Positions 45,016 to 55,508 of a stretch of 64,000 nucleotides of DNA are shown here, one piece after another. The position numbers were made by a program, and so were the translations under genes. Below the pieces are notes generated by a model that saw only the letters and a list, made by a program, of their open reading frames with translations, made no database searches and had not been told where the DNA came from. Positions within the stretch are counted from its first letter, which is position 1. The number at the start of each line of letters is the position of its first letter. The DNA is from Fennellomyces sp. T-0311 (taxonomy: Eukaryota > Mucoromycota > Mucoromycetes > Mucorales > Lichtheimiaceae): contig JALLLT010000050.1 of NCBI GenBank assembly GCA_025266875.1, positions 62,001 through 126,000 on the forward strand, read 5' to 3'.

Positions 45016-46745
45016 TTACCATGGCAAATACATATCCACTTCAACTGTTTTCTTTGGCATCTCTAATATTTTGAGCGTTTCCATGTTGGCCAGTATTGCC
45101 AACGTCCGATCCGTTATTGCATCGGGTACATCGAGCTCAAGGGTTGCTATCGTTGGGTGATACTGGAGCTTCTCGCAGAACCGATCCATTGCCTCGCTTG
45201 AAATAAATGGGCATGTCCGAAGCCGTATTTCCGCTAAGCTATCCACCACCGCGAGTGAATCCAATAAATCACCCGAACCTTCAGTACCAGATGTCACGTG
45301 AATCTTCACGGTCGTCAAGCAACGTCTTTTCGAAAACTGAAAAAGCGCCTTGGATAATGCATCGACATTTAGGAACGCACCATTGTTGATCACAAGGTGT
45401 CGCAGATGTCTCAGCTTGGCTATCTTGTCAAACACCTCAGACGATTGATGGTTGAACTTGCCAAGCTCAATTTCCTCCAGGTTGGGCATACAGCTGAGTA
45501 ACCTTGCAACAAACTGGTATTCTTCGTCACCGGCAGCGTATGCAAAAGATAGGTCCAAGTGTACCAAGCTGGAGAACGTCATCGTCAATAGCGCTTCTCG
45601 GCTTTTCATTGTGGGTGTTATCTCCAAGTTAAGCGATTGAAGCGTCTCTGTGCTTTGCTGCACAGAAGGAACCAATGCTTCGGACCATTCAATGTCGTGT
45701 ACTTGAAGCTTGTCTAGCTGAACCACTCCTTCTGGTGAAAGATTTCCGCTGTAATAGAGATTCTTAAAGAAACGGAGACTTTCGAGATTCTTGCAGTGTT
45801 GAGAAAGCGTGAAAAGCAGATGGTCAGCAGTATGGGTCATCTGTATATCTAGTGTCCGGAGTAGAGGGCAGTTTCGAAGTGTACCTTCAATCACCCGTGT
45901 TGCACCCTTTGCTCCACAATCAAACTGCAGATAGAGACTCTCCAATGCCGTCGGGAACTCTGGAATATTGCTGATGTCGACCTTATCAATGCGGCCATAG
46001 TGTGCGTAGCTAAAACTGGTCAGATTGTAGCATATGGAAAGGACGGATCCAAACGGAACAAGCACTCTTCGGTTTGTCGAAATGAACAGTTCAGAAAGAG
46101 TGCCTGCGACATTTCTAAGCGCCCAGATCAATGGCTCTTTACCCTCAATACTAAACTCTGTGTTAAAACCACGTATGAGCAAGCAAATTTGCAACGAGTG
46201 GACCCATGCTCACCGGTAATATGGAGTGTCCTGAGGTTTGGAAAGTTGTATTTACTCGTCTGGTATACCAGATTTTGATAGTGTTGGCGATGCGCCATAC
46301 ACAAACATAGCTCTTGCACGTAGTCGCGAATCGTCTGAACAGTAATAAGGTGTCGGGATCTTTCCAGCGCCATTTCGCTTGTACACCAGTCGGATAAGGG
46401 TGCTTTGCCGTAGAAAGTGGTATCTTTTCTCCGACGACGGATAGAACTGTAACTGTTTGACGATTCAGCCTTGGACTCGAACAGTCTCAAGGTCGAAAAG
46501 GCTTCTCGACAAGCCAGTACGCGTCTACGCCATGAGCGACAAACGCATAAAGCAGCAGTAAGTTCTTGCGTATTGAGTTGTGTCAAGATACTGGACAGGA
46601 TTTCGTAAGGTAGACCAGAAAAATTGTCGTCTTTTTTCAACTCGTTATAAGCAAAATATGGACCACCTCTTTTACAAGTACCTTTGATTTCAACATTGGT
46701 TTTTAACTGATTGTAATGAGCTTTCAATTTCAAGGTGCCATCCAT
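45016..46745 (-). CDS. F-box/LRR protein
   Basis: Probable SCF substrate receptor of 557 residues in two exons (46745-46214 and 46157-45016; the sum is divisible by three). The F-box reads SGLPYEILSSILTQLNTQEL and then ALCVCRSWRRRVLACREAF (about residues 43-85). Leucine-rich repeats follow, for example LESLYLQFDCGAKGATRVIE, SLVHLDLSFAYAAGDEEYQ and LRHLRHLVINNGAFLNVDAL. The 56-nt intron joins TLHIT to EFSIEGKEPLIW. The layout matches the F-box gene at 27.1 kb, but the sequences are clearly diverged, so they are members of an expanded family rather than a recent duplicate. Its stop is about 280 bp from the cullin start codon, on the same strand. Confidence 0.83.
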
Positions 46746-49239
46746 TGCAACGAAACAACCCTTAATGTCAGCTCATACTTGGTGCAACTTTTTTTTATAT
46801 ATTGCGCCAAAGATACGTGTTCGAAGGTTACACAATTTTGTTCTTTGGAAAAGGAAACGCGCGCCACGTCTCGACTTTGGGCTGGGTCACCATGAATCGT
46901 GAGAACGTAGCAACAATATTCTATATGCTTGCATGTTTTCTGCGTAAGCAACGAGATAATGTACTTGTTCATCGCAACTGCCCTTGAATGATAAAATGTT
47001 TCTCTTAAGTGTATGCGTCCGCTTTTGCTTACATAAAGTCAATGATGCTCCTGATCTGCCTGCGAGCCTTCTTCAGCGCCCTGTAAAGCGAAATGAGTTG
47101 CGGGAGGAGAGTACGTAGATGAAGGCAGTATAAAAGCCATGCTGCTGTAGCATCATAGATTGCACTTTTCGATAAAAACGGCTAATTGAGTCGTTTGGAC
47201 TACATTCTACTATGGTTAAATTCGTATCTGGACAAATTTCTATGAATTCCTAGATCTGATCTGTATTGATATTCTCCAATTCATAAAGCTCTTAATAGTT
47301 CGAGTTGAATGGCGCATATTAAAAGCGCTCGAATCTTGCTAGTGAAGACAGAACATTTCTAAAGCTTAATTGACTAATATGCGGTGGAGACTACATTGCC
47401 AATTCTTTATGAGGTGTATCAAACGGTACAACGAATAAAAGAGACTTATAAAGTACCTTTGAAGTTTCAGGTATGCTTTATTGAATATAGCGCTCTATGC
47501 TTTTATATCTTTTTGTGTATTGAATCAGCAATGGCAGTTTAGATAGTGTTTCGCCTTCAGAATTGCCTGAATGGATAGTATAGGCTCATCTCCTTTGTTC
47601 TGATCATACGGACCTGAAGATTATCTTTGACATCCGCACTGCAGTGTAATCACCGCATTGTTATATTGGAGTCAGTTCCATGTCCTGTTGAGTTCATCCC
47701 ATTCGTTCATATGGTGTAATCCAATCCATGTAGACAAGCTACTATGTAAGTATACTTCGTGATTATGTTGAGTCGATATGTGTTATCCGATAGGGAATAC
47801 CTTCTATTATTATCTGTGCTCTTTTCACCACACTTTACAAAGTTTAAAAAGTTGTTCGTAGGCGACGGAAAAACCTCATCCTATATTAATCTCTCTCAAG
47901 TATTGGAACTACAATGGCTATTATAGAGTACCCTTGTTGTCGTCTTGAGACGACCCGAAGCTGTTGTCCAAAGTCACCGATATTAAGACCCTTTTTTGGA
48001 AAAGCCCCTCCAGAAAGTATGGTAAGTCCTGGCCGCTGTTAATGCCTGTTGCGGTCATAACTTGCAAGTACTATAATTCTGGTAAGTTTGCAATTGATTT
48101 CAGAATAAATATTGATGAAGTAGAAGTCTTCAACTATCCGGAGCTTATATTTGCGTCTCGTTAACAACTGTTTAATAAAATCATACTTAGCATTGTGTCG
48201 GTTAGTTTTCAAGCGAAGCGGATGTGCTACAATGATTAACTGTGATACTACTCAGGTTTCGCACAATGTTTTGAGTGCTTCGCTCGTTGGTAGTGCTTGT
48301 CAGGATGGTTAATTACCAAATCTGTGATATCCGGGTAGTGAATTGTCATCTCGTTTACACGGGGTATAAAGAATTATTTTTTTTAGCGTACTTTATGCAC
48401 TGGTGGGAAGTCCAAGTACTTTACCATGTTTTTTGGGTGGATTAATTTGGCTCTACCGCAGGTTTCATGGACTGATTTTAGATTATTTTCGGCAATCATT
48501 CAAGTTTGTAACAGTAATGGTGAAGTTCCAGCGCTTTCAGGGCTGAGAAGAGATGAGCTAGGTCTCTGGGAGACGCTATCGTATCATTCAGTTTTGAATC
48601 TGAAGTATTAGACTTAGTCTGGGTCTTTTCAAATGCTGAGCGGCTACATGGTATTCAATATCAGTGATGAGTGTGCGACTTGCATAATGAGAAGTGAAAA
48701 TTTCTAACTGAAAAGAGCTTGCAAAAATTCTAGAAATAGAAGGTCTCCTAAGCGAAAAAATGGATCCTTGACATTTGACAGCTATGTAATTTTCTACTAA
48801 ATAAAAGTGAAATGTACTCATGTGAGCTCATCCATTCGATCTAAATCAATTTCTACATTCAGCATAATTAGTTAGCATGATACTTACTAGTATTTATTTT
48901 TATATTTTGCTACATACCTTCAATATAAAGAGTTTTGCGCTGAAAAAATATGTAAATCTTGGATTGCTGATAAATGATAAAAGAGCCGCTAATTATAGTG
49001 CCTATTTGACTGTTGTAAATGAAGACGTTCGATATAATTCGGTAGTATATTGATAGTAAACAACAATCGGAATACTGTTTCAGTTGACTGGAAAGCAGTA
49101 GTCGTCTTTAAGCATTACAGTCGATCATGGAGAGAGGTCACTTGATAAATCAGATTGCGACTTCCCATCTACCAAATAATAAAAAGATATGACTCCCCAA
49201 TATGCATTTTTTAAATTTTAGTCCCTTCTATATCCGGTG
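46746..49239. other. Gene-poor AT-rich region
   Basis: About 2.5 kb with no gene I can support. Some short stretches look coding-like, for example around 48380-48540 on the plus strand, but each is broken by stops and none shows a domain. It is probably decayed repetitive DNA continuous with the pseudogene to its right. Confidence 0.4.
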
Positions 49240-50517
49240 ATCAACGCGATGCTAACCTGGTTCAAAAAAGTGTTTCATATGGACAGTCAGTGCCTTGTCA
49301 GCGACCTTTTGTTTGAAGCGCTTCAGAGGTATGTTTGGAGAGACCTCTGCCCATTCACCAATATTAGAAATTGGAGCCAGGTCAAAAGGTGTCCTAATCA
49401 CAAAAAGAAAACCGGGGAGCATGTTTGCGAATGGAACAAAATCTTTGGTTCGAATCGGCTATGTTGTTTTAGAAAACTCTACAAGAGTATCCGCAACACT
49501 GTGTAGGCCAGAAAAGAGCTTATCATGATTTTCGTTGACAGTGGCTGAGCCGTCATAATACCTACCGAATATCGCCTGGGATGAAAGCACTGTCGGCTCT
49601 ATTCACTACACAAGTCCATACATATTGCACTATCCGGCGTTACATGGGAGAAAAACTGCCAGCAGCCATCGCATCAAGTAACATGTTATAGTAAGGACTA
49701 TCCTCGAACAAATTAAGACTCGTTATGTGGCGACTAATGGGCGGGCCTGGAATACACTTCAGACGTTTCCCTTGGTAACGCGTCGTTTTCTAAAATCGTA
49801 CGCTGTTTCCAATAAATTTTCAACAAGCTCTTTCCAACCTCGCGGATACTCTAGCAGATACAAACACAGGTTTATGGATACCAGCCGCTCCAAAATAGAA
49901 ATCTAGACTTCATAGGAAGGAAAATGGTGATGATGGCAATCCCTCTGTCCCTCTTTTATTGCATTATGATAATATCCATGCTGGCTATCTGACTCAGCTT
50001 GAACAATATTATTCAGCTCAGTATTGGACAATGTAATGAGCATGTCCCCAGTCGTGACATGAGCGGCATTAGATCGCACTTTTGACCTCACAATGTCATT
50101 GACCAATGATGGAAAGGGATGCAACAGCGAATGATCGCGAAAGAAGATATTTCTGTGAAACCACTTCCAAGTACATTTTACTCCCTGTAAGCGAGCCTTA
50201 TTCATACGATACGCGTATGCCACTTTGTCCAGTTCAACATGCTCGCTTCAGAGTTGCTCCAGTATCTGGTGGACATCATAGTTTTGTTCAAGAAGAAAGA
50301 ACCCCTTTATTAATTTGCCAGACGCGTCAAAGGATTGATGGCACGGGAAAGTCAGTCAAATTCCATATGCAGAGAGATCGACAATCCATCGATGCAGATC
50401 GGATTGCCAAGCAACCAAATTGTAGCCGGGATATCACACGCGCCTTATTTCCCAGACATTATAGCCTTTGTATACCACGCTGCTCTCCTCAATTTCAATA
50501 CCTACCGAGGCTCCCAT
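49240..50517 (-). pseudogene. Decayed protein-coding gene, family unknown
   Basis: One minus-strand frame runs from an ATG at 50517 to a TAG at 49903-49905 with only three internal stops, all TGA. It continues beyond that TAG with protein-like sequence (LYLLEYPRGWKELVENLLET), then shifts frame (SLNLFEDSPYYNMLLDAMAA) and shifts back to the first frame (KDFVPFANMLPGFLFVI, PISNIGEWAEVSPNIPLKRF). Stops and frameshifts make it non-functional as it stands. The original product would have exceeded 400 residues. I recognise no family. A plus-strand frame (50106-50519) is also open through part of it and is the main alternative reading. Confidence 0.5.
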
Positions 50518-50814
50518 AATGCGAGTTGTGAATTTCGATTTTAACCTTTTAGACCGCAGCGATGGCGTGACATAACTGCAGGAGTCTCAGAAGCAAAGGC
50601 ACTGGCAACTTTAAGATGCTTATTGATGAAGGTCCTCCCTGAGGATGGATGCAGCCATATCCCTAGAAAGACGTGCAAGTACACCAACTTTTAGTGTGCA
50701 TAAAAGAAAGTCATGTGTGCCTGGTGATGCCCGCAAGGGCCGTGTCACCTGTGCCTGTTCAAAATTCGGAGGCAGCGGAAAGCGGCATAGCGATAACGTA
50801 TATCCTTTTTCACC
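50518..50814. promoter_or_regulatory. Upstream region of CHMP1 gene
   Basis: Short spacer that should contain the CHMP1 promoter. No distinct motif was recognised. Confidence 0.3.
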
Positions 50815-51717
50815 ATGAGTGGTCTCGAAAGTATGTCAATCTCTTGCTCATTATCCCGGGATGCTCAAAACCTGTGTCTATCCTCTCTGTAGAGAACCTT
50901 TTCCAGTTAAAGGTGTGTTCTTTTTTATTCTCGACAAATGAATATATATTCCTCAACTAATCACACACCGAAAGTTCACAGCCAAGCAATTGAACAAGCA
51001 ATCAAAGCGATGTCAAAAGGACGAAGGAGTTGAGAAGGCCAAGCTGAAGAAGGTAAACGCCCTCACAGTTACAAAAGAGAAGGGAATGAGATGATTAATG
51101 TCAATCTAGGCCATTCAAGACGGCAACATGGAGGGTGCACGCATCTACGCGTCCAATGCGATCCGAAAAAAGAATGAATCGTTAAATCTGCTTCGCTTAT
51201 CGTCTCGAATTGATGCTGTGGCAAGTCGGGTGCAGACTGCGGTGACTATGCGGAAGGTGCTCTTACATGAAAAATAAGGAGGTGACCCGAACCTGTTATG
51301 CTTAGAATGAAATGTTACTTAGGTGACCACGTCCATGGCAAGTGTAGTCAAGGGCATGGATCGGGCCATGGAGTCGATGAATCTCGAGAAAGTAGGTCTG
51401 GTTGACAAAAGAGAGATGCGATGCTGATAAACGAGGCAAAATAGATATCGATGGTGATGGATAAATTCGAGAAACAGTTTGAGGATTTGGACGTGCAGAC
51501 AGAATATATGGAAGGGGCAATGGCAGGCACAACGACCATGACGACCCCACAAAACGAGGTAGAAACACTGATGCAGCAAGTGGCGGACGAGCATGGCCTG
51601 GAGTTGAATCAAGAGCTTGGCCAGCTAGAGCCAAGCAAGACACTTGGCGAGACCAAGCAAAAAGAGCGCGACGAGGATGCGTTACTGACAGAACGTCTCA
51701 AGGCGCTGCGGCAGTAA
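50815..51717 (+). CDS. ESCRT-III protein CHMP1 (Did2-like)
   Basis: ESCRT-III-associated protein that recruits Vps4 and helps sort cargo into multivesicular bodies. The start is a 16-nt exon (ATG at 50815, MSGLE) spliced to a 20-nt exon (KNLFQLK) and then to [20 protein letters not shown], exactly the CHMP1 N-terminus. Later exons carry [50 protein letters not shown] and [20 protein letters not shown]. The C-terminal helix [11 protein letters not shown] fits a MIT-interacting motif. Six exons in all. The length of about 200 residues agrees with the family. The two micro-exons would be missed by simple gene finders. Confidence 0.93.
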
Positions 51718-52051
51718 CTTTTTATATAAATACATATATCAATACATATGTTTTACCTTGCTAAACTCCAGAGAGGAGATTGATGATTGTTGGCTTTAGC
51801 GGCAGGAGTACATGGCGCATCGTCTCCTTCAAACCAATATTACCACGAACGGACGGACCATACCATGCATCCATAGGGCGTTGCCGATAAATACTTAAGT
51901 AGCCACCGACATTAACGCCTTTGTGCGCGCGTATATCAGCTTTTTCTTTTTTGTTTCTCCATCACCCCCTTATATTTTATCATCAATTGTGCTGTTTCGC
52001 CCCTTACTGACGTATCCAACATTCCTCTTCTTCTTATTCCTCTACACAGAA
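51718..52051. promoter_or_regulatory. Promoter region
   Basis: A 334-bp spacer ending in a long C/T-rich tract (TTTCTCCATCACCCCC and TTCCTCTTCTTCTTATTCC) just before the ATG at 52052, the same leader style as other genes here. Confidence 0.35.
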
Positions 52052-52701
52052 ATGACAGCAACCGCGCCTCCGTTCATAATTGACTTTGAGTTGTGGGCAC
52101 CACTCTCAATAAGCGACTCATTCTCTGAAGATCTCATCCGACAGTTTGATTTGAAACGTTCCATACTGCTTGTAAGGGGTGGAAAGCTTGGGCGTTGATA
52201 TTTATTACCACTGACAATGAGCAGGACCAGGAAAAGCACCAGGACTTTGAAAAATGCCAAGACGACAACTATGGCGACAATGACGCAGATAGCAACAAGA
52301 CTGCGGAGCGTGATGTGCCAGACAAACATCCTTTTCTGAATGCACCGCCACCGGCTATTGTAGGAGCAAGCACAGTCGGCGCAGAAGGCAGGAGTTCCAC
52401 ACTGAACCGAAGCCTACTTCGCAAATCATCCGAGTTTTTTCGGCACCGCATCATGAAAATCAAGACCAAGGAGTCGCCTGTTTCTTCCACCGTCACGACC
52501 GACAGCTCGGTTGAGCCGGTCGTACTCCATTACCCACCCAAGCCGCTTCACTACTCTCCCGAAGTCCATCCGCCCGCCGAGGAAGACGCCAAGCGACGAT
52601 CGTTGCCGCTGCCCGCAAAATACAAACGCAGCAGCAGTCGACCACTCTCACACCAGCCTGATAAGCGCAAATCGCTCATCCTGCGCAACTTTCTGAAGTG
52701 A
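52052..52701 (+). CDS. Hypothetical Ser/Pro-rich protein
   Basis: A 198-residue protein in two exons (52052-52171 and 52225-52701; the sum is divisible by three). The start MTATAPPFIIDFELWAPLSI is hydrophobic but not a clear signal peptide. The second exon is acidic and Gln/Asp-rich at first, then Ser/Pro/Lys-rich, with KRRSLPLPAKYKRSSSRPLS and KRKSLILRNFLK at the end. The R-x-x-S sites suggest phosphorylation by basophilic kinases. I recognise no domain or family. Confidence 0.6.
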
Positions 52702-52906
52702 AGCGGCTACTCTTTTTGATTCTTTCATAAACAAAGAAAAGTCATTTTGTTGTCAATGGTTACACAAATATTAAAGTGGAGCCCGGAAACGGGTGCAGAA
52801 GACATAAAGAATCCGTTTGTTTCCCGTTCTTTCTCTTTCTTACTTCCTTTCTCCTCTTGTTATTCTTTTATTGTCTCCCTTATCCGCATTTGGATCTAAA
52901 CAGAAA

Positions 52907-53797
52907 ATGGGCTGCTTTGATGAAGTAAAATCAAGAAACTTTTCGCTCTACGGACAATGGTAAGGGCAACGACGCGCGTACGGGTACTTTGACCGTGGAA
53001 ACTCAATCTCTTTTGCGTTTTTCCGCATCATCGTGTTCCACAATACGCAGGCTCGGTATCATATCTATTATTCGTAAGTCGTTTGCGTCATTGCTGGGAG
53101 CTATCGCTCAATTGCTATTGTGTAGTGCTGATCGCGTTGGGCATTGTCGGTTTTCTGGACCACATCGTATTTAGCATTGTTGGATGGTAAAGCGGATAAA
53201 CTTTCGGCCACCCAAAATGCGCAGAATAGTAACGTGATGATGTAGGGTTATTGCCTTGATTCTCATCTTTGTGGAAATTCCTCTGTGCATAAAGTGCTGT
53301 CCAACAAGTCCGAAATTGTAAGAGAAAACAGCGGTCAGCAGATGATAAAAAAGCAGTACTGACTTGTGTACGCAGCGACAATTTCATTACGTATTTCGAA
53401 AATTGCTGGTTCCGTGCAACAATGTACCTGGTGTAAGTAGAGAGAGAAGACCACAGGAAGCAGGGGCTACAAAAAAGAACAAGAAGGATAACCAAGATGC
53501 CTGTTTTAGGTTTGCGGTTGTCATGTTTTTATCCAACTTGATTCACACGGGTCCGCTGATCGCAGCTGCTGTTTGCTTGCTGTTGGCAGCTATCTGTTAT
53601 GGTAAAGGCGAGAATAAGGGGATAACAAGGGATATTGTTCTAATTTCTTTGCTTGGTAATTTAGGTGCGGGTGCTGCAACCGGCCAAGGCTTTGCCAGCT
53701 CAAAGTAAGTGTTACAAAGTACAATCGGCAGGAACAAAGAGATACTAACTCGGGCGGCAGATATCTCGGTGGTACTGGTGTGGACAACGTTGTGTAA
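52907..53797 (+). CDS. Golgi membrane protein TVP18
   Basis: Four-helix membrane protein of the Tvp18/Cg6151-P (flower) family, found in Golgi vesicles. Splicing of seven short exons gives MGCFDEVKSRNFSLYGQW, LGIISIILLIALGIVGFLDH, IVGWVIALILIFVEIPLCIK with CCPTSPKFDNF, ENCWFRATMYLVFAVVMFLS and AAAVCLLLAAICYG, then a short glycine-rich tail ending GGTGVDNVV. The order of helices, the IFVEIP motif and the FxxYFENCW region match the family. In yeast Tvp18 is a non-essential tlg2-vesicle protein; the animal relative has been proposed as a calcium channel. The ATG at 52907 lies in a good context after a T/C-rich leader. Confidence 0.86.
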
Positions 53798-53916
53798 TAA
53801 GTAATTGTAAATGCGTAGAAACGAAACATATGCCTCTATATATATCATTAAAAGGGAGCAGCTCCCTATAAAGCAAACGGAATGTGAACAGCGATCGGGA
53901 TGAATGGATGACAGTC

Positions 53917-53925
53917 TATATAAGG
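53917..53925 (+). promoter_or_regulatory. TATA box of tropomyosin gene
   Basis: TATATAAGG about 60 bp upstream of the tropomyosin ATG, followed by a T/C-rich leader. Confidence 0.5.
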
Positions 53926-53984
53926 ACCCGTTTTTCTTTGTACCCTTCTCTTTTTTTTATATTCTACTATTATCTTGTTCGATC

Positions 53985-54481
53985 ATGGAAAAATTCAAAG
54001 AGGTGAGCAAGTAGCACGGTGTTAATAGGGGAGGACCATACGTTAAGTTTGGAGCATAGAAATTGACACAGTTGCGTGGTGAAGTCGAGACGGCTAATAC
54101 TCGAGCAGATGAAGCCGAAGCTCGAGTCAAGCAACTTGAAGCCGAGCATACTCAGAAAGAGCATGAACTTAGCTCGTTGGAATCGCGAGTGAAGCTTTTG
54201 CAAGATCAATTGGATAAGGCTGAACTCGACTTTAAGGAAGCGTCACAAAAGTATATAAAGAAACTGCAAGCACCGGTTCCTTGTTTTCAGTACTTACTGT
54301 TCTCTTTTCTCGACATAGCTTCCGTGACGCAGATCTGCGCGCTGAACAGTTTGAAAAGAAGGCAAGCAACCTTCAACAGGAACTCGAGGCCATGGAAGCC
54401 AAGAATGAGGAGATGAGCCAGAAATACCAGGCTGCCAAGGCTGAGATGGATGACTTGGAGCGTCAGCTCGAAGGTGTTTAA
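53985..54481 (+). CDS. Tropomyosin, short form
   Basis: Actin-filament-binding coiled coil, 123 residues in three exons (53985-54002, 54060-54250, 54319-54481; the sum is divisible by three). The start MEKFKE comes from an 18-nt coding exon. The body is continuous heptad repeat rich in Glu, Lys, Ala and Leu, with RADEAEARVKQLEAEH, ESRVKLLQDQLDKAELDF and RAEQFEKKASNLQQELEAM; the RAEQFEKK block matches the conserved KAEHFERK region of fungal tropomyosins. Most fungal members have about 161 residues, so this one lacks about 38, the length of one actin-binding period, and the gap falls inside a single exon. It should stabilise actin cables and the cytokinetic ring. Confidence 0.85.
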
Positions 54482-54766
54482 TTTGTTGTTCCCTTTTGCC
54501 CTTATTGCCTAGCACGAGTAGTTATCTCCTAACAACTACTAATAAAGTCCGACGAGCATCACAAGAAGCTATTTGGATGAATTTCAGCAAGGGAAAAGCG
54601 TTACTCCGCATGACGCTGTAGTGCGTAAGCATGCGCAAGCAAAAAAAAAATATAGAAAACTCCACTTCTGAAACAAGCATAATTGCTTGTAACAAGGTCA
54701 AAAAGGCTTTCTCACTGCTCTTTATCACCCTTCCCCTTGTATCCCTATTTTTTTGCTCCTTCATAT

Positions 54767-55508
54767 ATGATCAACAGTATCAGTAACAACGAAGAAGCGG
54801 TCCATCCAACAGATCGACAGCAGTCCACCGCAACCTCAACGACTCATAACAACGACGATGAGAGCGATCGAGTTCATGAGTTCGCACCGCCATTCCTCGT
54901 CCGAACGAAATCACAACCCGAGAAACAAGAAATAATTCGACAATACCAGGAGCAGGATAAGAAACCGAATCCTTATGATACCATTCGCCGTATTTACGAG
55001 CGCTTTTCGACGTCGGCCTTGCTGGAAAACAAAGCCGCCGTTGCCAGAGACCATTTAGGTAAGTGGCGTGATCTGTTACAAAAATAAAAAGAACGAAATA
55101 CTTAGTGTTTTTCTCTATTTTTTTTTTTTAATTCATGAAAGCCAACGAACGGACATATTTAGCGTGGCTCCGTTCGAGCTTATCCCTGGTTACCGTGGGT
55201 GTTGGTAAGATGACCTTGTGCGTGTGTACAGCAAAGTTATACTGAAATAGTCAATAGCAATCACGCAGCTCTATAACCTTAATCCGACAAACAACGCGTA
55301 CGCCGGGCGATCGGTGGGTGCAACGTTTGTGATACTCAGCATTGTCTTTTTGTATTTGGCGAATGCCCGGTATTTTCATTGCCAAGTTGCGCTGACCAAA
55401 GACCATTTCCCCGCAAGTCGGGGCGCCGTTCTCTTCGGCTCAACAGCCGTTCTCGCTGTCCTCATCGCCATGTTTGTACTTATCATCATCGACCAAAAGA
55501 GTCACTAA
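54767..55508 (+). CDS. DUF202 membrane protein
   Basis: A 201-residue protein in three exons (54767-55058, 55142-55204, 55258-55508; the sum is divisible by three). The N-terminal half is hydrophilic with acidic and Gln-rich stretches. The DUF202 domain starts at ANERTYLAWLRSSLSLVTVG, the family signature, and continues with AITQLYNL and two further helices (VGATFVILSIVFLYLANARY and VLFGSTAVLAVLIAMFVLII). DUF202 is also the fold of Vtc1 and the membrane part of vacuolar polyphosphate polymerase, but the long N-terminus and the sequence differ from Vtc1. The function is unknown; a vacuolar or plasma-membrane location is possible. Confidence 0.85.

Noticed and set aside
47018..47110. Possible tiny minus-strand exon pair ending in KKARRQIRSIIDFM
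   Set aside because: It is only about 25 residues in total, without a domain or promoter; too short to separate from chance.
49240..50517. Idea that the TGA/TAG stops show C-to-T mutation (RIP-like) in the pseudogene
   Set aside because: Every stop codon is one C-to-T change from CGA, CAG or CAA, so the stops alone prove nothing; a dinucleotide count across many copies would be needed.
49240..50517. Reassigned TGA codon in the decayed gene
   Set aside because: Three internal TGAs in one frame are tempting, but neighbouring genes use TGA as a normal stop (for example Spartan), and TAG stops and frameshifts also occur.
50106..50519. 137-codon plus frame over the decayed gene
   Set aside because: The minus-strand frame has more protein-like composition and continues for another 600 bp; the plus frame is probably its shadow, though this is not certain.
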